Made by a program: the position numbers and the translations under genes
In this document: one piece after another, positions 54,167 to 62,177 of the stretch
Numbering within the stretch: position 1 is the stretch's first letter
How the letters are laid out: each line of letters begins with the position of its first letter
Notes under the pieces: generated by a model
Database searches by the model: none
Told to the model about the DNA's origin: nothing
Seen by the model: the letters and a program-made list of their open reading frames with translations, nothing else
Source: Flavobacteria bacterium RIFCSPLOWO2_12_FULL_35_11
GTDB lineage: Bacteria; Bacteroidota; Bacteroidia; Flavobacteriales; Flavobacteriaceae
Assembly: GCA_001800975.1 (NCBI GenBank)
Contig: MGWK01000067.1
Span: 1-64,000, forward strand
Length of the DNA: 64,000 nucleotides
Direction of reading: 5' to 3'

Positions 54167-55501
54167 ATGAAAAAATATTTTTGTATTGCAGTAATGCTAG
54201 GATTTTGCTCTGTGTCAAATGGACAATTTATCAATAAACTTAAGGACAAAATAAAAACTAAAACAACGCAAAAAGCAGATGCCAAGGTGGATAAAAAAAT
54301 TGACGGAACCCTTGATAATGTCCTTGATGGCAATGTGCATTTTCCAAAAAAAAGCAAAGAAAATAAGGCAAGTGAGGACAACAATGAAACGCCATCTATC
54401 GACAATATACCGTCTTTGCCATTTTTTGAAATTAACAATCAGAAAATAGCCTACAAATCAAAATTCGATTTTGTTCCGGGTGATAAAACTATTTTATGGG
54501 AAGATTTTTCTGAGGATGCCATAGGTGATTTTCCTGTAAATTGGAACACAAATGGTTCCGGGGAAGTGGTAACCATAGACGAATTGGATGGAAATTGGTT
54601 AATGATGCAGGAAAATTCAAATTTCGCTTTAAACGAGCTTTTAAGCCTCTCAGAAAACTTTACCATCCAGTTTGATGTGATGATTACGGTGCCGTTTGAG
54701 TGGAGTTCTAACTCACTTAATTTCGGGATAAGTGATGTTAAAAATCCCGGCACCTTTATAAACTCTTCCCATCACAGTTTAGGGGACAACAACAATGCTG
54801 TCTTTTGGCTAACAATGCATCCAGGTGCCCAAGAGTCAAATTCAAAAGGATATGGAAATTACTTAATGAACATCAATTCCGCAAGCAATTTAGTCGCTGA
54901 AAAAATTGAACTTCCAGATTTTTTGGACGTAAAAGAAAAACTTCCGTTAAAAATCTCCATTTGGAAACAAAAACAGCGGATTAGGGTGTATATGAACGAG
55001 AACAAAATAGTTGATTTGCCTAGGATTCTACCGGCAGAAATGAATATTAATGCACTTATATGGAAAACAGAGGGATATCAGGGAGACAATAAATATTTTA
55101 TCAGTAACCTGAGAGTTTCTGAGGGAGATCCAGACACCAGAAATAAACTGTTAACCGAAGGAAAACTGGTTTCCAATGGAATCCTTTTCAATGTTAACTC
55201 TAATATTATTAAACCCGAGTCTTACGGTGTGCTAAAAGAAATAGCAGAAGTCCTTAAAAAAAACAAAGATATCAACGTCACGATTGTTGGCCATACGGAC
55301 AGTGATGGAGATGACTCACAAAATCAGGAATTGTCCCTTAAAAGGGCAAATGCAGTAAAAAATGCATTATCAGCCGATTTTAACATTGATAACTCCCGTA
55401 TGGAAACAGATGGCAAAGGAGAAACTGAACCTTTATTGCCTAATTTAAACGCTGTAGATAAAGCCAATAACAGACGGGTAGAATTTATTGTAATTCACTA
55501 A
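54167..55501 (+). CDS. OmpA-domain outer membrane protein with lectin-like module, last gene of the operon
   Basis: 444 residues: signal peptide (to about 20), a lysine-rich linker, the lectin-like beta module (about 108-325; shared with 47591) and a C-terminal OmpA/MotB domain (about 345-444) with the peptidoglycan-contact residues VTIVGHTDSDGDDSQNQELS and KRANAVKNAL. The protein would anchor to peptidoglycan from the outer membrane side, with the beta module exposed. It may tether the products of this operon. Confidence 0.88.
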   Translation: MKKYFCIAVMLGFCSVSNGQFINKLKDKIKTKTTQKADAKVDKKIDGTLDNVLDGNVHFPKKSKENKASEDNNETPSIDNIPSLPFFEINNQKIAYKSKFDFVPGDKTILWEDFSEDAIGDFPVNWNTNGSGEVVTIDELDGNWLMMQENSNFALNELLSLSENFTIQFDVMITVPFEWSSNSLNFGISDVKNPGTFINSSHHSLGDNNNAVFWLTMHPGAQESNSKGYGNYLMNINSASNLVAEKIELPDFLDVKEKLPLKISIWKQKQRIRVYMNENKIVDLPRILPAEMNINALIWKTEGYQGDNKYFISNLRVSEGDPDTRNKLLTEGKLVSNGILFNVNSNIIKPESYGVLKEIAEVLKKNKDINVTIVGHTDSDGDDSQNQELSLKRANAVKNALSADFNIDNSRMETDGKGETEPLLPNLNAVDKANNRRVEFIVIH

Positions 55502-55524
55502 TTTATTAGTTGAATTCACGGATT

Positions 55525-55710
55525 TTAATCCCTAAAAGTTATGCTTTTTGAGGAATACAACAGAATAATAGAATCAACTAATTTTGACAAGTTACGCTTT
55601 ACAGTAGCATAGCCTATTTCAATTTCTAATCCGTCATAGATTTCTTTTGACGATATCGAAGGGTTTGCTTTTAAAAAAGCAAGTATTTCTTCACTCTTAG
55701 AATCTAGCAT
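55525..55710 (-). pseudogene. Fragment of a winged-helix protein
   Basis: 61 residues: SEEILAFLKANPSISSKEIY and IGYATVKRNLSKLVDS are a winged-helix DNA-binding domain of the kind found in Fic-associated and other regulators. The frame ends just after recognition helix 3, without the wing or any following domain. Probably the 5' end of a truncated gene. No start-site motif or partner gene nearby. Confidence 0.55.
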
Positions 55711-56095
55711 ATTTTGTAAATTTATTTTTGAGGCTCATTTGGATAGTAAATTTAACTTATTTTTTATAACTCATAGAACTCTAAAATAAAGCTCATTTCT
55801 ATAAGGAATTCGAGCTTTATTATAGAGCGAAGTGAGCTTTATAATTGTTTAAAAACATTCTAGAAAAACTGATTGCACAACACCTACCCTAGCGTTTTTT
55901 TTAATTGATCGCAAACATTAATAAATTTAGTGCCTATATGACTACTAATAATATACGAATTTATTATACATTTATCCAATAAACATCAGCTAAAAGAAAA
56001 CAAAAAGCCATCCGCCGAAGCAATATTTTTATTGAATGTTTGTAGGTTTGTACTAAATCCGATTTGAGCATAAATTATAGACGGCATAGTTTTTC
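55711..56095. other. Non-coding stretch with repeat A
   Basis: About 385 bases. It contains a small inverted repeat near 55793-55837 (AAAGCTCATT ... AGTGAGCTTT) and the repeat unit at 56011-56080. No ORF of note. The repeat begins 16 bases from the stop of the next minus-strand gene. Confidence 0.4.
56011..56080. repeat. Repeat A, 3'-flank element (copy of 62087-62157)
   Basis: TCCGCCGAAGCAATATT, then T or A, then TTATTGAATGTTTGT, then A or C, then GGTTTGTA; and GCATAAATTATA at the end. Two substitutions in the first 44 bases against the copy near 62.1 kb. Both copies lie at the 3' end of a minus-strand gene of unknown function. Confidence 0.8.
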
Positions 56096-56533
56096 TTAGA
56101 TGCTAATATTTTCAATATCTTCAGAAAACCATTTTTTAATTAATTCTATACTTTCATTTACAGAGTTTCTACTTAGATATAAAGAAATCACTAATTCATT
56201 AATCACTAATTCATTTTTATTGAAGGTTTCAATTAAAATAATTTTAGAAGTCCAAGCTTCTAAAAGTTTTATCTCTGAATAGTTTTCAAGTTCTTTTGGG
56301 TTTTCTTGGACAATTCTCAATCCCTTTTGTTTGCTTATGTCTATATAGCTATATATAGGATTGCCATCGTAAAAACTTTTTCCTTTGTCGTTTTTGTTTG
56401 TTACATAATTACTTTCAATTAGAAATTTTTTATCTAATGCTCTTTGGAGCTTTTTTTTCCAATAACCAACATTAAGATTATAATTCCTCTTGTCTTCCAA
56501 AAATTTTTGATATAATATTTTTTCTTCTGTCAT
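56096..56533 (-). CDS. Hypothetical protein
   Basis: 145 residues, highly charged and mainly helical, with no signal peptide. C-terminal half carries ELVINELVISLYLSRNSVNE. No family recognised. It follows another unknown gene after 12 bases, so they are a pair. Repeat A follows its stop. Confidence 0.6.
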   Translation of the reverse strand: MTEEKILYQKFLEDKRNYNLNVGYWKKKLQRALDKKFLIESNYVTNKNDKGKSFYDGNPIYSYIDISKQKGLRIVQENPKELENYSEIKLLEAWTSKIILIETFNKNELVINELVISLYLSRNSVNESIELIKKWFSEDIENISI

Positions 56534-56545
56534 ATCTAAATATTA

Positions 56546-56863
56546 TTAATTATCAATAAACGCAATACCTGCTCGAATCTCAACATCAACTCTTATAGAC
56601 CTATTTTGAGGATTATTCGAAAATGTTTTGATTATCAAACTTTGACCTATTACATTATGTCCATTTGAAGGTGATTTGTCTACATATCTTTCAACTTTCG
56701 CAAATGCATTTACTCTTTCGCTAAATTCATTATTAGACAATTGATTTCTTAAATCAGTAATTAAATTTTGACCATCTTGTTTTTTAACATCAAGGGTAGT
56801 ATTCCAGGATTCAGACCTTTTTAAACCATTTCCTTGAGCTTGAAATCTTCCTCTGTTCGCCAT
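56546..56863 (-). CDS. Hypothetical small protein
   Basis: 105 residues from MANRGRFQAQG (six codons shorter than the longest frame). Basic N-terminus, then a segment (SLIIKTFSNNPQNRSIRVDV) with beta character. No signal peptide, no known domain. Cotranscribed with the 145-residue gene. Composition is like that of small accessory cassettes. Confidence 0.6.
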   Translation of the reverse strand: MANRGRFQAQGNGLKRSESWNTTLDVKKQDGQNLITDLRNQLSNNEFSERVNAFAKVERYVDKSPSNGHNVIGQSLIIKTFSNNPQNRSIRVDVEIRAGIAFIDN

Positions 56864-57051
56864 TTTTTTTAATTTATGCACAACTTTTTATATCCATGTA
56901 AATCAAAATATTTATCACTTCAAATTTCCGGATAAATAAAATTGTATTCTAAATTTATTATGAATTGTCAGCAATTTTTTGTCCTACTAAACTACGTTAA
57001 ATAAAGTTAAATTTCAACATATAATATCAATTTGAATTGTTCATTCCAATT

Positions 57052-57198
57052 ATGGCTATGATTGGCGCAGTGGTGAGTTTTTTTGTTTCCTATATTTTGA
57101 GGAAATTGTTTTCGGATTCAGGTGTCTCTAAAAAGAAATTAAAAAACTCGTCCCAAACGGTATTGTTGGCCATATACCGTACAAAGGCGAACTATTAA
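57052..57198 (+). pseudogene. Broken ORF of a small membrane protein
   Basis: 48 codons: MAMIGAVVSFFVSYILRKLF is a membrane helix with a basic end. A second frame beginning near 57170 continues GHIPYKGELLITHQFISGLR and GWVIEVPRTSK to a stop at 57293, which looks like the continuation after a frameshift. The family is not recognised. The stretch 56882-57390 otherwise holds no gene. Confidence 0.35.
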
Positions 57199-57390
57199 TC
57201 ACCCATCAGTTTATAAGTGGTTTACGCGGTTGGGTTATTGAAGTGCCAAGGACATCGAAACCTAAAGGAAACCGGTCGTTTTGTAAAAATTAGCGCTTCG
57301 GAAATCCATGAAAGCCACCCACACAATGGACCATTACCAAAGAAGCGCCTAATTATTCGAGGTAAAGTTAAGGTTGCTCTTGCTGTTCTT

Positions 57391-57909
57391 TCATACCAAT
57401 GTTTTACACATCGCTTTAAAATCGAAATTTTCTTTCCCGATACTAAAATTGTGTTGGCCAACTTTGGAAAAACCATACTTTTTGTAAAACCGGATGGCTC
57501 GGTCGTTGGTTTTTAAAACGGAAAGCCAAATGTGCTTAAAACCTGATTTTTTTGCTTCGGAAAATAATTCAGTTTGTAGTTCCGAGCCAATCTTCATGGA
57601 AAGAAAATCGTTCAGTACATAGATTTTTTGCAGCTGGCAAATGCTGTCGGATTGGATAAATTCTGATTTTGAATTCAGCTTTAACTTAGCATAACCAACC
57701 GGCAGTTTGTTTACAAAAGCGAGCCAAAATACATTTTCGGACTTTTTGATACTTTGATTAATTTTTTCCACCGAAAATGTCTTGTCGTAGTAGTTCATCA
57801 AGTCATTTTTATCCCTGAACAAATGTCCAAAGGTTTCGGTAAAGGTTATCCTGCCCAATAAAGCAATAATAGGGGCGTCTTTGCTATGTGCTTTTCGTAT
57901 TTCTATCAT
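57391..57909 (-). CDS. GNAT family N-acetyltransferase
   Basis: 172 residues with the GNAT fold: N-terminal IRKAHSKDAPIIALLG, the central acceptor strand QLQKIYVLNDFLSMKIGSEL (motif A, with a weakly conserved acetyl-CoA loop) and FYKKYGFSKVGQHNF. Substrate unknown. The start overlaps the preceding gene by 26 bases. Last gene of a four-gene group. Confidence 0.88.
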   Translation of the reverse strand: MIEIRKAHSKDAPIIALLGRITFTETFGHLFRDKNDLMNYYDKTFSVEKINQSIKKSENVFWLAFVNKLPVGYAKLKLNSKSEFIQSDSICQLQKIYVLNDFLSMKIGSELQTELFSEAKKSGFKHIWLSVLKTNDRAIRFYKKYGFSKVGQHNFSIGKENFDFKAMCKTLV

Positions 57910-58117
57910 GGAGAATGGATTTTAAACGGTAAGTATGAAGCACCACGGCAATGGCGCAACCAATAACGATGGGCAAGGCATGAATGAGCAAACCATAGAC
58001 AATGTACACTACATTGGCAACAGTGGAGAATAGGCGTAATTTATATTCTCCTTTGGTGTACATAGAGTAAAGGTTGAACGCCAATCCGGTATAGCCTATC
58101 AGGTCGTTTGTGTTCAT
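57884..58117 (-). CDS. Small membrane protein, YgjV/SemiSWEET-like
   Basis: 77 residues with three hydrophobic stretches, starting NDLIGYTGLAFNLYSMYTKG and including VANVVYIVYGLLIHALPIVI. Length and helix pattern fit YgjV-like or SemiSWEET-like half-transporters, but the exact family is by eye only. Overlaps the downstream GNAT gene. Confidence 0.65.
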   Translation of the reverse strand: MNTNDLIGYTGLAFNLYSMYTKGEYKLRLFSTVANVVYIVYGLLIHALPIVIGCAIAVVLHTYRLKSILHDRNTKST

Positions 58118-58127
58118 GGTATTGTTT

Positions 58128-58571
58128 TTAAAGCGTCCAAAAAAAACGTTCCTTGGTTTTTGAGCTTGCCCCTAATTTTTGGTAAAAGGCAATGGCATTT
58201 TCATTAAAATCGGGTGTTTGCCATTGTACAAGGTGACAACCTTCAGAAATGCCATAACCCTTTACTTGTTCCATAAGTTTTGTGCCAATTCCATGGCCCC
58301 TGATGCTTTCTTTTAGGTACAAACAATCCAAATAGATGTAAAAACCAGCATCCCAAGTGGAAAACTGTTTTATAAATGAGGCATAGCCCATCAATTCACC
58401 TTCGGTTTCAACAACTAAGCACCTTACGGGATTTTGGCTGTTGAACAGGTGTTTTTTCAGAGCTTCCAATTTATTTGTCGGATCGTAACCTGATTGTTCA
58501 TATTCGGCATGCAAAGCACAAAGTCCTACAAGTTGCGGGACATCTTTTTCTTGGGCAAATCTGATTTTCAT
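58128..58571 (-). CDS. GNAT family N-acetyltransferase
   Basis: 147 residues from MKIRFAQEKDVPQLVGL. Acetyl-CoA site LYLKESIRGHGIGTKLMEQV is typical (R-x-x-G-x-G), and the C-terminal AIAFYQKLGASSK is present. Cotranscribed with the rhodanese gene, which ends 14 bases before this start. Substrate unknown. Confidence 0.92.
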   Translation of the reverse strand: MKIRFAQEKDVPQLVGLCALHAEYEQSGYDPTNKLEALKKHLFNSQNPVRCLVVETEGELMGYASFIKQFSTWDAGFYIYLDCLYLKESIRGHGIGTKLMEQVKGYGISEGCHLVQWQTPDFNENAIAFYQKLGASSKTKERFFWTL

Positions 58572-58585
58572 AAGTATATAGTTTT

Positions 58586-58978
58586 TTAACAAGCGCATTC
58601 AAAGAGCGAACCTTCGGCCGGCTGTGTGCCTTCAGTGGCATAGCCGTCAAATTTCCACCACTCGATTCCGCCCATGAGCTCTTTTACTTTAAAGCCCAAT
58701 TTAGTCATTTTTAGCGCCCCTTTGGTAGAAGCGTTGCAACCAATGCCATCACAATAGCAAACATAGATTTTTGATTTGTCAAGGTGTTTAGTGCTTTCTA
58801 CAGTCATTTCTCTATATGGCAGATTAATGGCTGTTGGAATATGTTCCCTGTCAAACCCAAATTTCTGCCTTGCATCTACAGCAATATAATCTGTACGGTT
58901 CTCAAAAGCATTATATAAATCCGAAGGATCTATTTCATAAGCCAATTTGTTCTCGTAAAATTTAATTTGATTTTTCAT
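58586..58978 (-). CDS. Rhodanese-like domain protein
   Basis: 130 residues. The rhodanese core has YIAVDARQKFGFDREHIPTA and the active-site loop CYCDGIGCNAS with two cysteines ahead of the usual glycine-rich loop. First gene of a minus-strand operon rhodanese-GNAT-YgjV-like-GNAT, divergent from a LysR gene, which is probably its regulator. Confidence 0.88.
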   Translation of the reverse strand: MKNQIKFYENKLAYEIDPSDLYNAFENRTDYIAVDARQKFGFDREHIPTAINLPYREMTVESTKHLDKSKIYVCYCDGIGCNASTKGALKMTKLGFKVKELMGGIEWWKFDGYATEGTQPAEGSLFECAC

Positions 58979-59002
58979 AAAATATTAGATTTTGATTTGA
59001 GA

Positions 59003-59010
59003 CAAAATTA
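59003..59010 (-). promoter_or_regulatory. -7 promoter element of the rhodanese operon
   Basis: TAATTTTG on the minus strand lies 24 bases before the rhodanese ATG. The 129-base divergent region is where the LysR regulator would bind. Confidence 0.4.
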
Positions 59011-59100
59011 TATGTATTGTTTGTATAGGCATAATTTTGAAATTGAATGAATTTTAATTAATGCTGAAAATATTTCAGGTATAACATATTTATATTGATG

Positions 59101-59108
59101 TAACTTTG
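59101..59108 (+). promoter_or_regulatory. -7 promoter element of the LysR gene
   Basis: TAACTTTG lies only 5 bases before the ATG at 59114, so the transcript may start at or next to the start codon (leaderless). Confidence 0.4.
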
Positions 59109-59113
59109 TGTTT

Positions 59114-60004
59114 ATGGAAATTAAATACTTTAGATTGATAAAAGCGATAGCTGAAGAAGGGAGTATTGCCAATTCTTCGGAAAAATTATTTTTAACACAA
59201 TCGGCATTAAGCCACCAACTTAAAGAATTGGAAGAGCAACTTGGGTTTAAAGTTTTTCACAGAACCAGAAACAAATGGAAACTAACCGATGAAGGCACCG
59301 AATTATATAAATTGGGAAACACAATTCTTGACAGTATTGATAAAAGTTTTAAGAACATTCAACACATAAGGACAGGTTCGGTTGGAACCATTAAAGTAAG
59401 TACTGAGTGCTATTCTTTTTATCAAGGCTTACCAAATTTCATCCAAAAGATGGGTTTACTATATCCAGAAATCAATCTTGATTTAATTCTCGAAGCAACA
59501 CACCAGCCAATTTCCAAGATTTTATCAAATGAAATTGATATTGCTATTGTTACATCAAAACCCGAGAATAATTTATTAACAAGTATTGAGATTTTTGAAG
59601 ATGAAATTTTTGCAATAATGCATAAAGAAAATGAATTAAATAAATTAACCTTTATAGATGTAAACGACTTTTCAGATGCACACTTAATTATTCATTCTTT
59701 TCCATTAGAAACGGTGTCTGTTTATGAACAATTTTTAAAACCAAACAAGATAATTCCATCCAAAATTACTGCTATACCACTCACAGAAGTGGCATTAGAA
59801 ATGATTTGTGCTAATTTTGGTGTGATGTGTATGCCCAAATGGGCATTAAAATCGTTTAAACTCTCAGATGAGTTGGTTTATAAAAGAATCGGTAAAAACG
59901 GTTTAAAAAGAAGTCATTTTTTAGTTATTCGTAAGTCCGATATAACTAAAAAATATATTCAAGATTTCATTTCAAATTTTACGGACGAATTTTCAGCGGA
60001 GTAG
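59114..60004 (+). CDS. LysR-family transcriptional regulator
   Basis: 296 residues. N-terminal winged HTH: MEIKYFRLIKAIAEEGSIAN, QSALSHQLKELEEQLGFKVF. The effector domain follows (about 90-295), with VGTIKVSTECYSFYQGLPNF and an effector pocket region ending CANFGVMCMPKWAL. Start MEIKYF at 59114; two codons upstream a GTG overlaps the promoter box. Likely controls the divergent rhodanese-GNAT operon and itself. Confidence 0.93.
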   Translation: MEIKYFRLIKAIAEEGSIANSSEKLFLTQSALSHQLKELEEQLGFKVFHRTRNKWKLTDEGTELYKLGNTILDSIDKSFKNIQHIRTGSVGTIKVSTECYSFYQGLPNFIQKMGLLYPEINLDLILEATHQPISKILSNEIDIAIVTSKPENNLLTSIEIFEDEIFAIMHKENELNKLTFIDVNDFSDAHLIIHSFPLETVSVYEQFLKPNKIIPSKITAIPLTEVALEMICANFGVMCMPKWALKSFKLSDELVYKRIGKNGLKRSHFLVIRKSDITKKYIQDFISNFTDEFSAE

Positions 60005-60144
60005 TTTTTCAGCTTGCAGAGAACGTCCTTGGTATAGCCACAGTGCGGATTTGCAGGCTTCGTTCCTGTCCACCGCTACAAGAGCCCACGCGGAGCAGCG
60101 GCCGAAAAATTACCACCAAACCCTACTATTGTGGACATACCATG
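60005..60144. repeat. GC-rich cassette-like intergenic element
   Basis: About 140 bases, markedly richer in G and C than the surroundings, between the convergent LysR and hydrolase genes. Contains GAGAACGTCCTTGGTATAGC, CCACGCGGAGCAGCGGCC and a C-rich end near CATGTTAACG. It resembles repeat elements found between small genes in Bacteroidota; it is unlike the neighbouring genes in composition. Confidence 0.55.
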
Positions 60145-60879
60145 TTAACGATTCGTTGTTTTTTCGTTCTGTACAATTTCATTTACAAAGTCTGATAAGA
60201 TTTCTGCTAATTGTCTTGCTTTACTCATCATTGGTAAATGTCCGCTGTCAATAGCAACGATTTTATTTGCATTTAGGTTCTTCGCCATTTTGTCTTGTAA
60301 AATACTCGGCGTTGATTTATCATTTTTCAGTTTAATATAAAGTCGGTTGGTATTTGGCAAGTTAAAATTGATTTTTGTTATGTAAAGTGCTTTTGACTCT
60401 GGAGTAAATTCATTCACAATTTTTAAAGTTTGTTCTGCTGTCAAGTCGTTGCAAAGTTCCCTTTCAATTGATTTTTGTGGTGGTTTCGTTCCAAATAACC
60501 TTAAGATTATTGGCATTATCAATTTCTGCGGAAACGGCAATGAAGAAACAAATGAATTTCCGTTTATTGGAATAACAGAACCTAAAGCAACAAAACCTTT
60601 TAGTTCATTTTTGAAATGATTTGCAACTTTTAGACCAACGCAAGCACCTATTGAGTGTGCAACTATGATAAAATGGTCTTTCTTCCAATTTTTTATTTGG
60701 TTGGTTGCAGCACTTACATAGTCATCAAATGTCAATTTGTCAATCGCCTTTCCGTCTATTTTTTTATTTGGAAAGTCAATCACCAAAGATGAGATATTGA
60801 TTTCCTTTATTAAATCGTCCCAGATTGAGCCGTTTAAACCTGCTCCGTGTATAAATACTATTCCAATATTGTTGTCCAT
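60145..60879 (-). CDS. Alpha/beta hydrolase
   Basis: 244 residues. Oxyanion-hole loop FIHGAGLNGSIW, nucleophile elbow IVAHSIGACVGLK (Ser with S-I-G), catalytic His in IDSGHLPMMSKARQLAE; the acid is probably the Asp of NDKSTPSILQD. No signal peptide. Soluble esterase or lipase-like enzyme; substrate unknown. Confidence 0.88.
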   Translation of the reverse strand: MDNNIGIVFIHGAGLNGSIWDDLIKEINISSLVIDFPNKKIDGKAIDKLTFDDYVSAATNQIKNWKKDHFIIVAHSIGACVGLKVANHFKNELKGFVALGSVIPINGNSFVSSLPFPQKLIMPIILRLFGTKPPQKSIERELCNDLTAEQTLKIVNEFTPESKALYITKINFNLPNTNRLYIKLKNDKSTPSILQDKMAKNLNANKIVAIDSGHLPMMSKARQLAEILSDFVNEIVQNEKTTNR

Positions 60880-60977
60880 ATTATCGTCCTATAATTTGTG
60901 ACTGCTTAGTTATTTACAATGACCGCTAACCTGTTGGCAGTAGTGTTTATTTTTCGCACATTTCTCAACGAATTGAT

Positions 60978-61346
60978 TTAATCTTTTTTTCCAATCCAAC
61001 CCAAATGAGTATTTTTAAAATTGTCATTGAATTTCAGTCCGTAGCCAAAAATTCTGTCCACTGCTGAATGTCCAAATAAAATCACACCTGCTAAAGTGAG
61101 TAAAGAATAATTTAACCAAAACCCCAAAATCAAAATGGTAATTGCAACCAGTTTATGATGTAAAAAATTATAGAGCCAAGCACCTGTTTTAGGATTGGCC
61201 AAATAACCAATCATTGATAAATCAGGTAATAGAATAAAGGCAGGAAAAATCCACCAAGCATAGTCTAATTGATTAAATAGGATTATCGAGAGTAAAAACT
61301 GTCCCAATTCTTCAAGTTTCAAAAGATTATTCATTCCGTTCTTCAT
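60978..61346 (-). CDS. DUF4260 membrane protein
   Basis: 122 residues with three or four TM segments; conserved pieces WWIFPAFILLPDLSMIGYL, GHSAVDRIFGYGLKF and the C-terminal HLGWIGK are typical of DUF4260. The role of the family is unknown. Element-like sequence with CCGCTAAC precedes the hydrolase start. Confidence 0.85.
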   Translation of the reverse strand: MKNGMNNLLKLEELGQFLLSIILFNQLDYAWWIFPAFILLPDLSMIGYLANPKTGAWLYNFLHHKLVAITILILGFWLNYSLLTLAGVILFGHSAVDRIFGYGLKFNDNFKNTHLGWIGKKD

Positions 61347-61412
61347 ATTTACTGAATTTATTTATTATGACACAAAAGTCTAAAACTTTAATTCAGTACC
61401 TCTTGACTAAAA

Positions 61413-61991
61413 TCAAGAATTTTCAGTTTGGCGTTTTCTTATTCTACTAAATGTTTCGGCTGTCATACCAAGAACAGAAGCAATGTATTGCAAAGGAACC
61501 TGATTAAATAGCTCTCTGTTTTGTTCAAAATACAAATCATATCTTTCTTCTGCTGTCATTGATAAATGAGAGAAAACTCTATCTTCAATCATTGCAAAGC
61601 ATTTTACAATTAATCTTTTTTCAATTTCATTCCATTTGGGAAACTCTTTGCAAAGTTTAAGGTAGTTTGTCTTGGTAATTGTCAATAACTCTGTGTCGGT
61701 AAATGCTTGTATTGTCCAACGATTTGGTTGGTCAAAAAAGAAACCTATTACTTCTGTAATTAAAAAATTTTCAGTAGAAATCCACTGTGTAATTTCCTTT
61801 CTGTCCGACAAAGCATAAACTCTTAAAATTCCCGATTTTACAATACTTAACTTGTCACAAATTTTGTCTGACTTTGTGAAAAAATCATTTTTTTGAAGTT
61901 TTTCTTCGTGAAAGTATGAATGAATTATTGCCAACTCTTGATTTGTGAGTTGTCCAAAATGTTCTTGTAATAATTTATTAAAGCCTTTCAT
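61413..61991 (-). CDS. Crp/Fnr-family transcriptional regulator
   Basis: 192 residues. cNMP-binding-like domain (about 20-115, with GILRVYALSDRKEITQWIST) and a C-terminal helix-turn-helix QVPLQYIASVLGMTAETFSR. No Fe-S cysteine pattern of Fnr; probably an orphan ligand-binding or inactive-ligand type, common in this phylum. Targets not evident. Confidence 0.92.
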   Translation of the reverse strand: MKGFNKLLQEHFGQLTNQELAIIHSYFHEEKLQKNDFFTKSDKICDKLSIVKSGILRVYALSDRKEITQWISTENFLITEVIGFFFDQPNRWTIQAFTDTELLTITKTNYLKLCKEFPKWNEIEKRLIVKCFAMIEDRVFSHLSMTAEERYDLYFEQNRELFNQVPLQYIASVLGMTAETFSRIRKRQTENS

Positions 61992-62029
61992 GGTGTGGTT
62001 TGTAACATTCTAACTAACGTTTTTTTATG

Positions 62030-62157
62030 TACAATGCCCGCTAACGGTTTTTTATAATATTTGTGCGTCTTAAAAATCGGAGATTTTCCGCCGAAGCAAT
62101 ATTATTATTGAATGTTTGTCGGTTTGTATTTAGTTTAAATGTAAGCATAAATTATAT
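62030..62157. repeat. Repeat B, composite 3'-flank element (copy of 56011-56080) with a CCGCTAAC motif
   Basis: TACAATGCCCGCTAAC (62030-62045) precedes the copy of the 56.0 kb repeat (62087-62157). A close variant TACAATGACCGCTAAC lies at 60915-60930. After it, GTTAGGC at 62163-62169 matches the GTTRRRY core of integron attC sites. All lie at 3' ends of minus-strand genes. Confidence 0.6.
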
Positions 62158-62177
62158 GAGATGTTAGGCTCAGTATT

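Noticed and set aside
44493-55501. Type VI secretion system or contractile injection machine
   Set aside because: No sheath, tube, baseplate or AAA+ ATPase motif; all products have Sec signals and no phage-tail similarity is visible.
57217-57516. Plus-strand 99-residue open frame
   Set aside because: Overlaps the GNAT gene antisense and the broken membrane ORF; no domain and no promoter.
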